Below, in pieces: positions 1 to 8,389 of a stretch of DNA of 34,921 nt. The stretch comes from CAYRGQ01 sp964444885 (GTDB lineage Bacteria; Bacteroidota; Bacteroidia; Sphingobacteriales; Sphingobacteriaceae). The stretch is taken from assembly GCA_964444885.1 (NCBI GenBank), contig CAYUIZ010000019.1, positions 1 to 34,921 of the forward strand. The letters run 5' to 3'. A model generated the notes under the pieces. The model did no database searches and was not told the origin of the DNA. It was given only the letters and a program-made list of their open reading frames with translations. Every line of letters begins with the position of its first letter. Positions within the stretch are counted from its first letter, which is position 1. The position numbers and the translations under genes are program-made.

Positions 1-306
1 AGGTGGCACAAAATTAAAAAACAAAAAACAAAAAATAAAAGCGATAGTGGCAAAACATCGCGATTAAACGAGTAGCACCCTGAAAATCAAGCTAAAAACA
101 TCATCAATGTACATCGCTAACACCAAGCCGGCTATATTTGCCGATTGCCTAGGCACGGGTACAGATCATCGCACGCCATCCCACGATGTTAACAGGTAAA
201 ATGGTAGGCTGGCTATAAAAACATTGGTAGTATTCAAAGAAATATCCGTATTTTTACGAAATCATTAATCAAAAAAACATCTTTATCCATTTATCATAAT
301 TAAGAC
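1..306. other. Left-edge non-coding region
   Basis: No convincing gene is visible. The first 50 bases are an A-rich low-complexity run and every frame open at the left edge stops within about 75 bases. A TATATTTG at 133-140 fits the Bacteroidota -7 promoter consensus TAnnTTTG and could start the transaldolase transcript, but no TTG is seen at the expected upstream spacing, so this is weak. The last 60 bases before the transaldolase start are A+T-rich leader. Confidence 0.4.
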
Positions 307-972
307 ATGAAGTTTTTCATTGACACCGCGAATCTAGAACAGATTAAGGAAGCGCAAGACCTGGGCGTATTGGACGGAGTGACCACCAACCCGAGCCTGA
401 TGGCCAAGGAAGGAATCACCGGCGAAGAAAATATCATCAACCACTACAAAGCAATCTGCGATATCGTAGATGGCGACATTAGTGCGGAAGTCATTTCTAC
501 CGACTTCGATAGCATTATTAAGGAGGGAACGGCTCTGGCGAAGCTCGATGACAAAATCGTGGTGAAGGTACCCATGATCAAAGATGGCGTGAAGGCATTG
601 AAATACTTCAGCAGCGAAGGCATTAAAACCAACTGTACATTGGTTTTCTCGACCGGACAAGCCCTTTTGGCGGCCAAGGCCGGCGCTACGTATATGTCGC
701 CGTTCATCGGCCGTCTGGACGATGTATCTACGGATGGCTTGGGCCTGATTGAGGACATCCGCCTTATCTACGACAACTACGGTTTTGAAACCCAAATCCT
801 AGCCGCATCCGTACGCCACGTCACCCATATCATTGAGTGCGCGAAAATCGGCGCCGACGTCATGACCGGTCCATTATCGGCAATTCTGGCCTTACTGAAA
901 CATCCGCTAACAGACCTCGGCTTAGAGCAGTTCCTGGCAGACCACGCTAAAGCTGCAGCGGCTGGCAAATAG
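307..972 (+). CDS. tal: Transaldolase / fructose-6-phosphate aldolase family protein
   Basis: A 221-residue protein of the short transaldolase subfamily (TalC/FSA type). It begins with the family signature MKFFIDTANL, followed by the GVTTNPSL strand-loop near residue 25. The Schiff-base lysine lies in the VVKVPM segment near residue 87. Length matches the 215-220 residues usual for the family, and the fold is expected to be a cytosolic TIM barrel. The role is transfer of a dihydroxyacetone unit between sugar phosphates in the non-oxidative pentose phosphate pathway. Whether it acts as transaldolase or as F6P aldolase cannot be settled by eye, but the transketolase halves 5 kb downstream favour transaldolase. 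The ATG at 307 fits the conserved N-terminus exactly. A strong terminator follows. Confidence 0.93.
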   Translation: MKFFIDTANLEQIKEAQDLGVLDGVTTNPSLMAKEGITGEENIINHYKAICDIVDGDISAEVISTDFDSIIKEGTALAKLDDKIVVKVPMIKDGVKALKYFSSEGIKTNCTLVFSTGQALLAAKAGATYMSPFIGRLDDVSTDGLGLIEDIRLIYDNYGFETQILAASVRHVTHIIECAKIGADVMTGPLSAILALLKHPLTDLGLEQFLADHAKAAAAGK

Positions 973-1009
973 ATTGAACAACTGGCGTTAGGGCGCTGTG
1001 TTCATGCAA

Positions 1010-1043
1010 AAAACCTACTTCCAAATTCGGGGTGGGTTTTTTT
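1010..1043 (+). terminator. Rho-independent terminator after transaldolase
   Basis: A 12-bp stem (AAAACCTACTTC at 1010-1021 pairing with GGGGTGGGTTTT at 1029-1040, allowing G-U pairs) with a 7-nt loop runs into seven T residues at 1037-1043. It sits 38 nt after the transaldolase stop, so the gene is probably monocistronic. Confidence 0.8.
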
Positions 1044-1145
1044 GTTGATCATCGTGGGAACCGATATCGGGCACTGCGACAAAGCGCGCTACAAAACACG
1101 TTTCACGACCTTATGATTTGCGATAATTTTTAGTATCATTGCTCC

Positions 1146-2243
1146 ATGAGTCTGCTCCACCAGATCGCGCTAACCAAGACAACCGGGGTGGGCCCCATCG
1201 TGGCCAGGCACCTGCTTGCCGAATTCGGCAGTGCCGAAGCCGTCTTCACGGCAACAAAAAAGCAGCTGCGCGCAATTCCCTATGTACGTGCGTCCATGGC
1301 CGACTCCATCACTGCCAAAGACGTGCTGTCGGCGGCAGAGGCGGAATTGGAGTTTGTCGAAAAGCATGGCATTCGTTTATTATTCTTCAGCGAGAAAAAC
1401 TACCCGAGGCGCCTGCGGGCCTGTGCGGACGCACCGATCCTGCTATATTATAAAGGCAACGCGGACCTTGACAACGCCCGTGTGGTGAGCGTTGTCGGCA
1501 CCCGCAATGCCACCGCTTACGGCATGTCGCTTTGCCAGGAACTTGTCCAAGGATTGCAGGCGCACGGCGCCCTTGTGGTCAGCGGACTCGCCCATGGGAT
1601 CGACAGCCATGCACACCGCGCAGCGCTCGCCCACAACGTGCCAACGGTGGGGGTGCTGGGCCATGGCCTAGACCGCATTTATCCGGCAGCCAACCGCAAT
1701 ATGGCGGCGCGAATGCTCGACAACGGCGGCCTGCTGACCGAATTCCCGTCCGGAACCACCCCCGAGCGAACAAACTTCCCGATGCGAAACCGGATTATCG
1801 CCGGGCTAGCAGATGTTACGGTCGTCGTCGAAGCTGCCTTCAAAGGCGGTGCGCTCATCACGGCCGAAATCGCCAATAGTTACAACCGGGACGTCTGCGC
1901 ATTTCCCGGCAACACGCAACAAGAGTTTTCGGCCGGTTGCAACTACCTCATCAAAACGCATCGCGCCCACCTTGTCCACGGCCTCGAAGATTTGGAATAC
2001 CTGATGGACTGGACCCTCGCCGCTACGAACAAACCGGCAGGCAAACAGCTGTCCCTTCATGTGTCGCTCGATCCCGATGAACAAAACGTACATAGCATCG
2101 TGCGGGAAGCCGGATCCATCGGCATTGACGACTTGATGATTCAACTTCATTGGCCCCAAAGCAAGCTGGCCATGACCCTGCTGCAGCTGGAATTAAAAGG
2201 CGCCATCGTAGCCTTGCCGGGCAAGATGTACAAGGTTGTGTGA
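1146..2243 (+). CDS. dprA: DNA-processing protein DprA
   Basis: A 365-residue DprA/Smf protein. The N-terminal helix-hairpin-helix-like segment (LTKTTGVGPIVARHLL) is followed by the Rossmann-like core. That core shows the family signatures VVGTRNAT near residue 117, SGLAHGIDSHAH near 150, the GLDRIYPAANR segment and FPMRNRIIAGL. A C-terminal winged-helix (DprA_WH/DML1-like) segment spans about residues 305-365. DprA loads RecA onto incoming single-stranded DNA during natural transformation and is also kept in many non-competent bacteria. The ATG at 1146 gives the canonical N-terminus; a GTG or ATG further upstream would be out of frame. It stands alone between a terminator and the purB promoter. 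Confidence 0.95.
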   Translation: MSLLHQIALTKTTGVGPIVARHLLAEFGSAEAVFTATKKQLRAIPYVRASMADSITAKDVLSAAEAELEFVEKHGIRLLFFSEKNYPRRLRACADAPILLYYKGNADLDNARVVSVVGTRNATAYGMSLCQELVQGLQAHGALVVSGLAHGIDSHAHRAALAHNVPTVGVLGHGLDRIYPAANRNMAARMLDNGGLLTEFPSGTTPERTNFPMRNRIIAGLADVTVVVEAAFKGGALITAEIANSYNRDVCAFPGNTQQEFSAGCNYLIKTHRAHLVHGLEDLEYLMDWTLAATNKPAGKQLSLHVSLDPDEQNVHSIVREAGSIGIDDLMIQLHWPQSKLAMTLLQLELKGAIVALPGKMYKVV

Positions 2244-2388
2244 ACGCCCGAAAGACCAGATTGGTGCATATCACCGGAAGACACACCGAAATCCTGGTTA
2301 CCAAATGGCTATTCTTTTCCCGGATTAGCCTTTCTCCATTTCTAGCCCACCCCGGGTAGGGACGTTTTAAAGCCGATTTCCCTGTATA

Positions 2389-2419
2389 TTGGTGGTGTAA
2401 CGCCAGTTTTGTACCTTTG
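2389..2419 (+). promoter_or_regulatory. Bacteroidota-type promoter of purB
   Basis: TTG at 2389-2391, a 20-nt spacer, then TACCTTTG at 2412-2419, a full match to the TTG-N~19-TAnnTTTG promoter of Bacteroidota sigma-ABfr. Transcription would start near 2425, giving a leader of about 12 nt. This places the alternative TTG codon at 2417 inside the promoter and rules it out as the purB start. Confidence 0.75.
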
Positions 2420-2437
2420 CGCTCAAACTATTACGAC

Positions 2438-3781
2438 ATGACTTTATCACCGCTCACGGCTGTCTCTCCCGTTGATGGCCGCTATCATAATGCGACCAGC
2501 GAATTATCCGACTACTTCTCCGAGTTCGCCCTCATCAAATACCGTGTATTCGTCGAGATCGAGTACTTTATCAGCCTAACCCAAACGGGCATCAGCCAGC
2601 TCGGGAATTTCGATGGCAGCCTCCATGACACCCTGCGCTCCTGGTACCGGGATTTCTCCATCGCGGACGCCCAGTGGATCAAGGAGAAGGAAAAAGAAAC
2701 CAACCACGACGTCAAAGCCGTGGAATACTTTATCAAGGATAAGTTCGAATCGCAGGGTCTGTCGGCGGCGTCTGAATTTATCCACTTTGGCTTGACATCG
2801 CAAGACATCAACAATACGGCGATCCCCTACTCGTGGAAAGAAGCGCTGGAAAAGGCTTATCTCCCGCAACTCACTACCCTCGTCGCGGCGCTGAAGGACC
2901 TGGCCGATGAGTGGGACCACGTGCCCATGCTTGCACGCACACACGGCCAGCCAGCCTCGCCCACACGCTTGGGCAAAGAGATCCGCGTATTTGTCGAGCG
3001 TCTCGAAAACCAGATCGATGCGTTGCGCAAGGTGCCCTACGGTGCCAAATTCGGTGGTGCTACCGGCAATTTCAATGCGCATCACGTGGCTTATCCTGAA
3101 GTGGATTGGGTGGCCTTTGGCAATGCGTTCGTCAACGGTACGCTAGGCTTGCACCGCTCGCAAACAACCACGCAAATCGAGCATTACGACCATTTCGCGG
3201 CACATTGCGATGCGTTTAAGCGGATCAACACCATCCTGATCGATCTTTGCCGTGACCTATGGACCTATATCTCCATGGACTACTTCAAGCAGAAAATCAC
3301 CAAAGGACAGATTGGATCGTCGGCCATGCCGCATAAGGTCAATCCCATTGATTTCGAAAATGCTGAAGGCAACCTCGGCATCGCCAACGCGCTGTTTGAA
3401 CACTTGGCTTCGAAACTGCCCATCTCCCGCCTCCAGCGCGACCTCACCGACTCAACTGTGCTACGCAATATCGGCGTGCCTGTCGCCCATTCCGTCATCG
3501 CAGTTAAGTCGGCCCTGCGGGGATTGAATAAATTGATTCTCAACGAGTCCGAATTAGCCACTGATTTGGAGAACAATTGGGCGGTCGTGGCCGAAGCCAT
3601 CCAGACCATCCTACGGCGCGAAGGTTATCCTAAACCCTACGAGGCCCTGAAGGAACTGACGCGCACCAACACCGCTGTCACACAGGAAACCATCGCCGTT
3701 TTTGTAAACGGATTGAACGTCAGCGAAGCGGTAAAAAGTGAATTGAAGGCGATTACGCCTAGCAATTATACCGGCATCTAG
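2438..3781 (+). CDS. purB: Adenylosuccinate lyase
   Basis: A 447-residue adenylosuccinate lyase of the E. coli-like long class. It catalyses fumarate release from both SAICAR and adenylosuccinate in purine synthesis. Visible features are the N-terminal LTAVSPVDGRY, the FGLTSQDINNTA loop, the ARTHGQPASPT segment bearing the catalytic histidine, and the fumarase-superfamily signature GSSAMPHKVNPIDFENAEG with the catalytic serine loop. The reading frame can be extended to a TTG at 2417, but that codon is inside the -7 promoter element. ATG 2438 gives the MTLSPLTA N-terminus typical of the family. It appears to be a single-gene unit with its own promoter. Confidence 0.97.
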   Translation: MTLSPLTAVSPVDGRYHNATSELSDYFSEFALIKYRVFVEIEYFISLTQTGISQLGNFDGSLHDTLRSWYRDFSIADAQWIKEKEKETNHDVKAVEYFIKDKFESQGLSAASEFIHFGLTSQDINNTAIPYSWKEALEKAYLPQLTTLVAALKDLADEWDHVPMLARTHGQPASPTRLGKEIRVFVERLENQIDALRKVPYGAKFGGATGNFNAHHVAYPEVDWVAFGNAFVNGTLGLHRSQTTTQIEHYDHFAAHCDAFKRINTILIDLCRDLWTYISMDYFKQKITKGQIGSSAMPHKVNPIDFENAEGNLGIANALFEHLASKLPISRLQRDLTDSTVLRNIGVPVAHSVIAVKSALRGLNKLILNESELATDLENNWAVVAEAIQTILRREGYPKPYEALKELTRTNTAVTQETIAVFVNGLNVSEAVKSELKAITPSNYTGI

Positions 3782-3832
3782 CGGTCACGCAGGTATGACG
3801 AACCGCTGACCAAAAGGGCATAAAATATTTAA

Positions 3833-3840
3833 TACCTTTG
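3833..3840 (+). promoter_or_regulatory. -7 element of the nfu promoter
   Basis: TACCTTTG at 3833-3840 matches TAnnTTTG exactly and lies 24 nt before the ATG of the NifU-like gene. The -33 region is not a clear TTG, so only the -7 element is supported. Confidence 0.55.
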
Positions 3841-3864
3841 TAAAAAACCGAAAAGACTATAGCT

Positions 3865-4419
3865 ATGGCTACGATCAACGTATATACAGAACGCACCCCG
3901 AACCCGGCGACCATGAAGTTTTTGGTCAACAAGCTGCTGGTAAACGGCGCGCTGGACTACCCCAACCGGGAAAAAGCCCAAGAATCGCCTTTCGCACGGG
4001 AGTTGTTCAAGTTTAATTTTGTCGACGGCGTTTTCTTCGCCAGCAACTTTGTCACCGTCACCAAGACGGCCGATGCCGAGTGGGAAGATATTGAGGCGCT
4101 GCTTAAGGAGTTTGTCAAAGGCGCGGTCGAGTCCGAAATCAAAGTGCAGGAAGTAGTTACCGACGAAAACGTCGAGTTTGAAGGTTCGGATATCGAAATA
4201 CGCATACAGCAGATTTTGCACGATTACGTGCGCCCAGCGGTAGAACAAGACGGCGGCGCCATCGACTACCGTTCGTTTGATAACGGAGTCGTCACCGTCG
4301 AGCTTCGCGGCTCATGCAGTGGCTGCCCCTCCTCCACCATCACGCTAAAAGCGGGCATCGAGGGCCTGTTGAAGCGCATGGTTCCGGAAGTGGAAGAAGT
4401 CGTCGCCGAAGCCTTGTAA
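3865..4419 (+). CDS. nfuA: NifU-like Fe-S cluster scaffold protein (Nfu)
   Basis: A 184-residue protein with two domains. The N-terminal Nfu_N scaffold domain covers about residues 1-90 (TERTPNPATMKFLVNKLL is characteristic). The C-terminal NifU-like domain covers about 105-184, with the cluster-binding cysteines in GSCSGCPSS (C151 and C154). Such proteins assemble or carry 4Fe-4S clusters to apo-enzymes in the cytosol. The length agrees with Bacteroidota and mitochondrial Nfu1 homologues. The stop is only 4 nt before the next start codon, so it is probably co-transcribed with the GDSL esterase, although no functional link between them is evident. Confidence 0.92.
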   Translation: MATINVYTERTPNPATMKFLVNKLLVNGALDYPNREKAQESPFARELFKFNFVDGVFFASNFVTVTKTADAEWEDIEALLKEFVKGAVESEIKVQEVVTDENVEFEGSDIEIRIQQILHDYVRPAVEQDGGAIDYRSFDNGVVTVELRGSCSGCPSSTITLKAGIEGLLKRMVPEVEEVVAEAL

Positions 4420-4423
4420 GCCC

Positions 4424-5146
4424 ATGCCGGCAAAGAAACCCATACGACGCACCATCTCCCGCCGTATTTTAAGCGTTGGCTGTGCCTTGGTACTGCTGAT
4501 TATGGGTGTTTCTTGCGGTAATACCGACCAGCAGCAACACACGCAGTCGGAAGCAGTCGCTACACAAGCGACGCAATCGGCTGACACGATTACCACGGGC
4601 AACATCCTCATTTTTGGCAATAGCCTGACCGCGGGCTACGGGCTGGATGGCCCCGAAGAATCCTTCCCTGCCCTGCTGCAACAACGGATCGATTCCCTCG
4701 GCTTGTCCTACCGCGTCATTAATGCCGGACTGAGCGGCGAAACCTCCGCCGCGGGCAAAGAGCGCATCGACTGGCTCCTCAATGAAAACGTTTCCGTCTT
4801 CGTACTTGAACTCGGCGCCAACGACGGCCTGCGCGGGATCCCCACCGAAGAGACCTACAAGAACCTCCAAAGCATCATCGACAAAGTCCTAGCGGCTTAT
4901 CCGGATGCCAAACTCGTGCTGGCCGGCATGCTCGTGCCGCCTAACATGGGCGAAGCATACGCCCGCGACTTTGCCGCGGTATTCCCAAAATTGGCGCAGG
5001 AAAACAACATGGCCCTCATTCCATTCTTGCTGGATGGGGTGGCTGGCGACCCTGCGCTGAACCTCAACGACGGCATTCACCCCAACGCCGAAGGACAGCA
5101 AACAGTGGCTGATAACGTCTGGGAAGTGCTGAAGCCCTTGCTTTAA
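4424..5146 (+). CDS. GDSL/SGNH arylesterase-like lipoprotein (TesA family)
   Basis: A 240-residue exported SGNH hydrolase. A positively charged n-region (KKPIRRTISRR) and hydrophobic stretch end in a lipobox with Cys31 (MGVSC), followed by a Q/T-rich linker to about residue 57. The catalytic domain shows block I FGNSLTAG (Ser67), block II NAGLSGE, block III GANDG and block V DGIHPN (Asp216, His219). This is the pattern of TesA/arylesterase-type lysophospholipases, which hydrolyse esters or thioesters in the periplasm. It lies 4 nt downstream of nfuA and ends in a terminator. The true substrate is unknown. Confidence 0.88.
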   Translation: MPAKKPIRRTISRRILSVGCALVLLIMGVSCGNTDQQQHTQSEAVATQATQSADTITTGNILIFGNSLTAGYGLDGPEESFPALLQQRIDSLGLSYRVINAGLSGETSAAGKERIDWLLNENVSVFVLELGANDGLRGIPTEETYKNLQSIIDKVLAAYPDAKLVLAGMLVPPNMGEAYARDFAAVFPKLAQENNMALIPFLLDGVAGDPALNLNDGIHPNAEGQQTVADNVWEVLKPLL

Positions 5147-5175
5147 GCCTGTACGCGCAGGGCTTTAGTTTGTTT
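5145..5175 (+). terminator. Terminator of the nfuA-esterase unit
   Basis: AAGCCTG at 5145-5151 pairs with CAGGGCTT at 5158-5165 (one bulged G) around a 6-nt loop. A T-rich tail (tagtttgttttg) follows. It begins at the esterase stop codon. Confidence 0.6.
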
Positions 5176-5255
5176 TGTGCTTCATTCCCCTGCCCTACAT
5201 GTCAAATAAATAATTAACTTAGCGGGCATAATTTTTCAAGAATACCCCTAAAAAC

Positions 5256-6101
5256 ATGAGTGCAGACATCACAAACTTAGAAAAAACAGCCTCGCAGGTA
5301 CGGCGCGACATCGTGCGTATGGTCCACGCCTGCCAATCCGGCCACCCGGGTGGATCCCTGGGCTGTGCTGACTACTTCGTAGCCTTGTATTTCCACGCCC
5401 TGCGTCGCAAGGAAGGCTTTTCCATCGACGGCATTGGCGAAGACCTGTTCTTCCTTTCCAACGGGCATATTTCTCCCGTGTTTTATAGCGTATTGGCACG
5501 GTCCGGCTATTTTGACGTGGCCGAGCTGCACACGTTCAGACAGATCGATTCGCGCCTGCAAGGACACCCCACCACACACGAAGGCTTGCCCGGCATCCGG
5601 ATTGCTTCGGGCTCGTTGGGCCAAGGTCTTTCGGTGGCTATCGGCGCGGCACTGGCCAAAAAACTCAACAATGACCCGCACTTAGTGTACGTACTCATGG
5701 GCGACGGCGAACAACAGGAGGGCCAAATCTGGGAAGCCGCCATGTATGCTCCCCACAACAAAGTCGACAACCTGATTGCGACCATTGACTACAACGGGCA
5801 GCAAATCGACGGTGCCACGGAGAACGTGCTTTCCTTGGGCGATCTTCGGGCTAAATGGGAAGCCTTTGACTGGGATGTGATGGAAATGAACGGAAACGTA
5901 ATGGCCGACGTGGTCAACGGACTCGCCGAAGCCCAATCCCGCACAGGAAAAGGAAAGCCGGTCATGATTCTGATGAACACCGAAATGGGTAATGGCGTAG
6001 ACTTTATGATGGGTACGCACAAATGGCACGGCGTAGCACCGAACGACGAACAGCTCGAACAAGCCCTCGCTCAATTGGACGAAACACTGGGAGACTATTA
6101 A
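5256..6101 (+). CDS. tktA1: Transketolase, N-terminal subunit
   Basis: A 281-residue protein equal to the thiamine-diphosphate-binding half of transketolase. It shows GHPGGSLGCADYFVALYF near residue 30, an FFLSNGHISP loop, SGSLGQGLSVAIG, and the ThDP/metal motif GDGEQQEGQIWEAA leading to DYNGQQIDG. It transfers two-carbon ketol units between sugar phosphates. The split into two adjacent genes is common in Bacteroidota and Firmicutes and is not a frameshift, since each half has its own start and stop, separated by 97 bp. ATG 5256 gives the expected N-terminus. A complete enzyme requires the downstream subunit. Confidence 0.94.
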   Translation: MSADITNLEKTASQVRRDIVRMVHACQSGHPGGSLGCADYFVALYFHALRRKEGFSIDGIGEDLFFLSNGHISPVFYSVLARSGYFDVAELHTFRQIDSRLQGHPTTHEGLPGIRIASGSLGQGLSVAIGAALAKKLNNDPHLVYVLMGDGEQQEGQIWEAAMYAPHNKVDNLIATIDYNGQQIDGATENVLSLGDLRAKWEAFDWDVMEMNGNVMADVVNGLAEAQSRTGKGKPVMILMNTEMGNGVDFMMGTHKWHGVAPNDEQLEQALAQLDETLGDY

Positions 6102-6160
6102 TTTAACAATGTTCAGATTGACGATTTTAGATTTCGTTCCTTCAACAAAGGCAAATCCGA

Positions 6161-6202
6161 CAAATCGTAAATCACAAATCGTAAACCATAAATCGTAAAT
6201 GA
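6161..6202 (+). repeat. Three tandem 14-bp repeats overlapping the transketolase-C start
   Basis: Three consecutive 14-bp units occur at 6161-6174 (CAAATCGTAAATCA), 6175-6188 (CAAATCGTAAACCA) and 6189-6202 (TAAATCGTAAATGA). The third contains the ATG of the downstream gene at 6199. The repeats fill the gap between the two halves of transketolase. No Shine-Dalgarno sequence is seen, so the A-rich repeat itself is the translation initiation region. Confidence 0.8.
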
Positions 6203-7158
6203 AAAAGTATACATATACCGATAAAAAAGATACGCGCTCTGGTTTTGGCGCGGGCTTGCTCGAAGTGGGCCAAAAGAATGAGAATGTGGTCGCCCTTTGT
6301 GCCGACCTCATTGGCTCCCTTAAAATGGATGCCTTTATCAAGGAATTTCCCGAGCGCTTTTTCCAAATCGGCATCGCCGAAGCCAACATGATGGGTATCG
6401 CCGCGGGTTTGACCATCGGCGGAAAAATCCCGTACACCGGTACTTTTGCCAACTTCTCTACGGGCCGCGTATATGACCAAATCCGCCAGTCGATCGCGTA
6501 TTCGGACAAAAACGTGAAGATATGCGCGTCACATGCGGGCATTACCCTCGGCGAAGACGGCGCCACCCACCAGATTCTGGAAGACATCGGATTGATGAAA
6601 ATGTTGCCGGGCATGACGGTGATTAACCCCTGCGACTATAACCAGACCAAGGCTGCTACCATCGCGATAGCCGAACACGAAGGCCCCGTATACCTCCGCT
6701 TTGGAAGGCCCGTCGTGCCGATATTTACCGACGCCGACCAGAAATTCGAGATTGGCAAAGCGTGGATGGTCAACGAAGGTGCCGACGTCAGTATTTTCGC
6801 GACCGGGCACCTCGTATGGGAAGCCATCCAAGCCGGCGAGAAACTTGCGGAGCTGGGCATCGACGCTGAAATCATCAACATCCACACCATTAAGCCTCTC
6901 GACGAAGAAGCTGTTTTGAAATCTGTCGGGAAAACGGGCTGCGTAGTGACCGCAGAAGAGCACAACCGCATTGGCGGCCTGGGCGATAGCATAGCGCAAG
7001 TGCTGGCGAAGCACCACCCTGCGCCACAGGAGTACGTGGCCGTGGACGACAGCTTCGGAGAGAGCGGCAAACCGGCAGATCTGATGAAAAAGTATGGTTT
7101 ATCGGCCGATAACATCGTTGAGAAGGTACAACAGGTCCTCAAACGCAAAAACAAGTAA
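6199..7158 (+). CDS. tktA2: Transketolase, C-terminal subunit
   Basis: A 319-residue protein covering the pyrimidine-binding and C-terminal domains of transketolase. It shows the ARSGFGAGLLEV-like opening (TRSGFGAGL), the FFQIGIAEANMMGIAAGL segment bearing the conserved catalytic glutamate, FANFSTGRVYDQIRQS, SHAGITLGEDGATHQ and the C-terminal EEHNRIGGLGDSIA. It pairs with the product of the preceding gene to make an active heterodimeric transketolase. The ATG lies inside the last copy of a 14-bp tandem repeat. An ECF sigma factor begins 23 nt downstream, past a small GCGGC/GCCGC hairpin at 7159-7172 that lacks a T-run, so read-through is possible. Confidence 0.94.
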   Translation: MKKYTYTDKKDTRSGFGAGLLEVGQKNENVVALCADLIGSLKMDAFIKEFPERFFQIGIAEANMMGIAAGLTIGGKIPYTGTFANFSTGRVYDQIRQSIAYSDKNVKICASHAGITLGEDGATHQILEDIGLMKMLPGMTVINPCDYNQTKAATIAIAEHEGPVYLRFGRPVVPIFTDADQKFEIGKAWMVNEGADVSIFATGHLVWEAIQAGEKLAELGIDAEIINIHTIKPLDEEAVLKSVGKTGCVVTAEEHNRIGGLGDSIAQVLAKHHPAPQEYVAVDDSFGESGKPADLMKKYGLSADNIVEKVQQVLKRKNK

Positions 7159-7181
7159 GCGGCACAAGCCGCGGTGGCAGC

Positions 7182-7727
7182 ATGGAAGATGCGCAAATCC
7201 TGAAACTTTTTGCCGACGAGAAGACGCGTGAGGAAGCTTTCGCGTCGTTGCTGAAAAAATACCAGCAAAAAATCTATTGGCACATTCGCCGGCTCGTCGT
7301 TGATCATGACGATGCCGACGATTTGGTGCAGGATGTATTCATCAAAGTCTGGAAAAACCTGGCGGGATTCCGCGAGGACGCTCAGCTTTATACCTGGATA
7401 TACCGCATTGCCACGAATGAATGCCTGACCTTCCTGCAACGCAAAAAGCAACGGAAAAATGTATCGTTGGATGACGACAACGCAGCCTATCTAGCCGACA
7501 CGCTGCAAGATACAACCTACTTCAGTGGCTCCGACGCGCAACTTAAGCTGCAGCAAGCACTGCTGACCCTGCCTGAAAAACAACGCTTGGTGTTCAACAT
7601 GAAATACTTCGATGATCTGAAGTATGACGAGATCTCCGAGATCGTGGGGACAAGCGTGGGCGCACTCAAGGCATCCTATCATTTGGCCGTAAAAAAAATA
7701 GAGCACTTTTTTAAGGCAAACGATTAA
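7182..7727 (+). CDS. ECF-type RNA polymerase sigma factor
   Basis: A 181-residue sigma-70 family protein of ECF size. Region 2 covers about residues 20-85, including the core-binding and -10 recognition helices around DADDLVQDVFIKVWKNL and YTWIYRIATNECL. Region 4 covers about residues 128-175 (LPEKQRLVFNMKYFDDLKYDEISEIVGTS), a helix-turn-helix for the -35 element. No region 1 or 3 is present. The next gene encodes a one-pass membrane protein typical of Bacteroidota ECF partners, followed by a Spy-like periplasmic protein. The three probably form one transcription unit responding to an envelope signal. Confidence 0.92.
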   Translation: MEDAQILKLFADEKTREEAFASLLKKYQQKIYWHIRRLVVDHDDADDLVQDVFIKVWKNLAGFREDAQLYTWIYRIATNECLTFLQRKKQRKNVSLDDDNAAYLADTLQDTTYFSGSDAQLKLQQALLTLPEKQRLVFNMKYFDDLKYDEISEIVGTSVGALKASYHLAVKKIEHFFKAND

Positions 7728-7760
7728 ACCTTTGCGTAACAATTGCATCTAAGTTTTACC

Positions 7761-8387
7761 ATGACGGATAAAAACACCCATCGGAATGAAGATCTCGGCA
7801 ACTTGCCCGAGAGCCTGCGTGCCAACCCCTTTGCGGTACCCGAAGGTTACTTTGAGGATGCAACGCAGCGTACGGTTTTGCGCGCGCATTTGCGGCAAGT
7901 GATGGAAGAGACCTCTACCGTACCCAACGGTTATTTCGACCAGCTGCAAGCCGGCATTATGGGACGCGTGCGTCTTGAAGCGCTGAAAGCGGGCCAGTCC
8001 GAAGCGGGCATGACAGTGCCGGAAGGGTATTTTGACCGCCTGGCCGTCAAAACCCAAGCAAGTGTGCGCGAAACGAGCAAGCCAGCGACCGAAACGCCCG
8101 TAAGGCGGATAGGTGCCCGGCAGTGGCTTCCCTACGTGGCTGCCTCCTTCCTGCTGTTGGCTGTTGGCGCCGTCGCCTACCTCGGAATCGGTAGCGCCGA
8201 ACCGGAGGTGTCCATAGCGGGCAACCTGCAAACCGTTCCGGAGCAGGAAATCATCAGTTACCTGGAGTTGTACGCAGAGTCGGATTACCTGCTTTACCAG
8301 TCTGGCTATGACGCCGAACTAGGCGAATGGCTCGACGAAGACTTTAGCGAGGCTGATATCGAAGCATACTTCAACAATACGTTATAG
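7761..8387 (+). CDS. Putative anti-sigma or sigma-regulating membrane protein with VPxGYF repeats
   Basis: A 208-residue protein, read from ATG 7761; an in-frame TTG at 7743 is a less likely start. The cytoplasmic N-terminal part has three copies of a VP(E/N)GYF(E/D) motif: near residue 20 (FAVPEGYFED), near 48 (STVPNGYFDQ) and near 80 (MTVPEGYFDR). Each is followed by a short amphipathic helix. A single membrane segment (about residues 118-138, WLPYVAASFLLLAVGAVAYLG) leads to a short acidic periplasmic tail of about 70 residues. The position directly after an ECF sigma gene and the topology suggest an anti-sigma factor, but no zinc-finger anti-sigma motif is seen. The function is inferred from context. 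Confidence 0.7.
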   Translation: MTDKNTHRNEDLGNLPESLRANPFAVPEGYFEDATQRTVLRAHLRQVMEETSTVPNGYFDQLQAGIMGRVRLEALKAGQSEAGMTVPEGYFDRLAVKTQASVRETSKPATETPVRRIGARQWLPYVAASFLLLAVGAVAYLGIGSAEPEVSIAGNLQTVPEQEIISYLELYAESDYLLYQSGYDAELGEWLDEDFSEADIEAYFNNTL

Positions 8388-8389
8388 TG

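Noticed and set aside
2417..2437. TTG start for purB 21 nt upstream of the ATG
   Set aside because: The codon lies within the TACCTTTG promoter element and would not be transcribed.
6161..6202. CRISPR array
   Set aside because: The 14-bp repeats are contiguous with no spacers, and no cas genes are present.
5682..6614. 310-codon open frame on the - strand across the transketolase genes
   Set aside because: It is antisense to two clearly recognised transketolase genes and passes through the 14-bp repeats; it matches no protein pattern.
5256..7158. Frameshifted or broken transketolase
   Set aside because: Each half has its own start, stop and spacer, and split transketolases are normal in this phylum.
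6636..7451. 271-codon - strand open frame
   Set aside because: Antisense to transketolase C and the ECF sigma factor, both with strong motifs.
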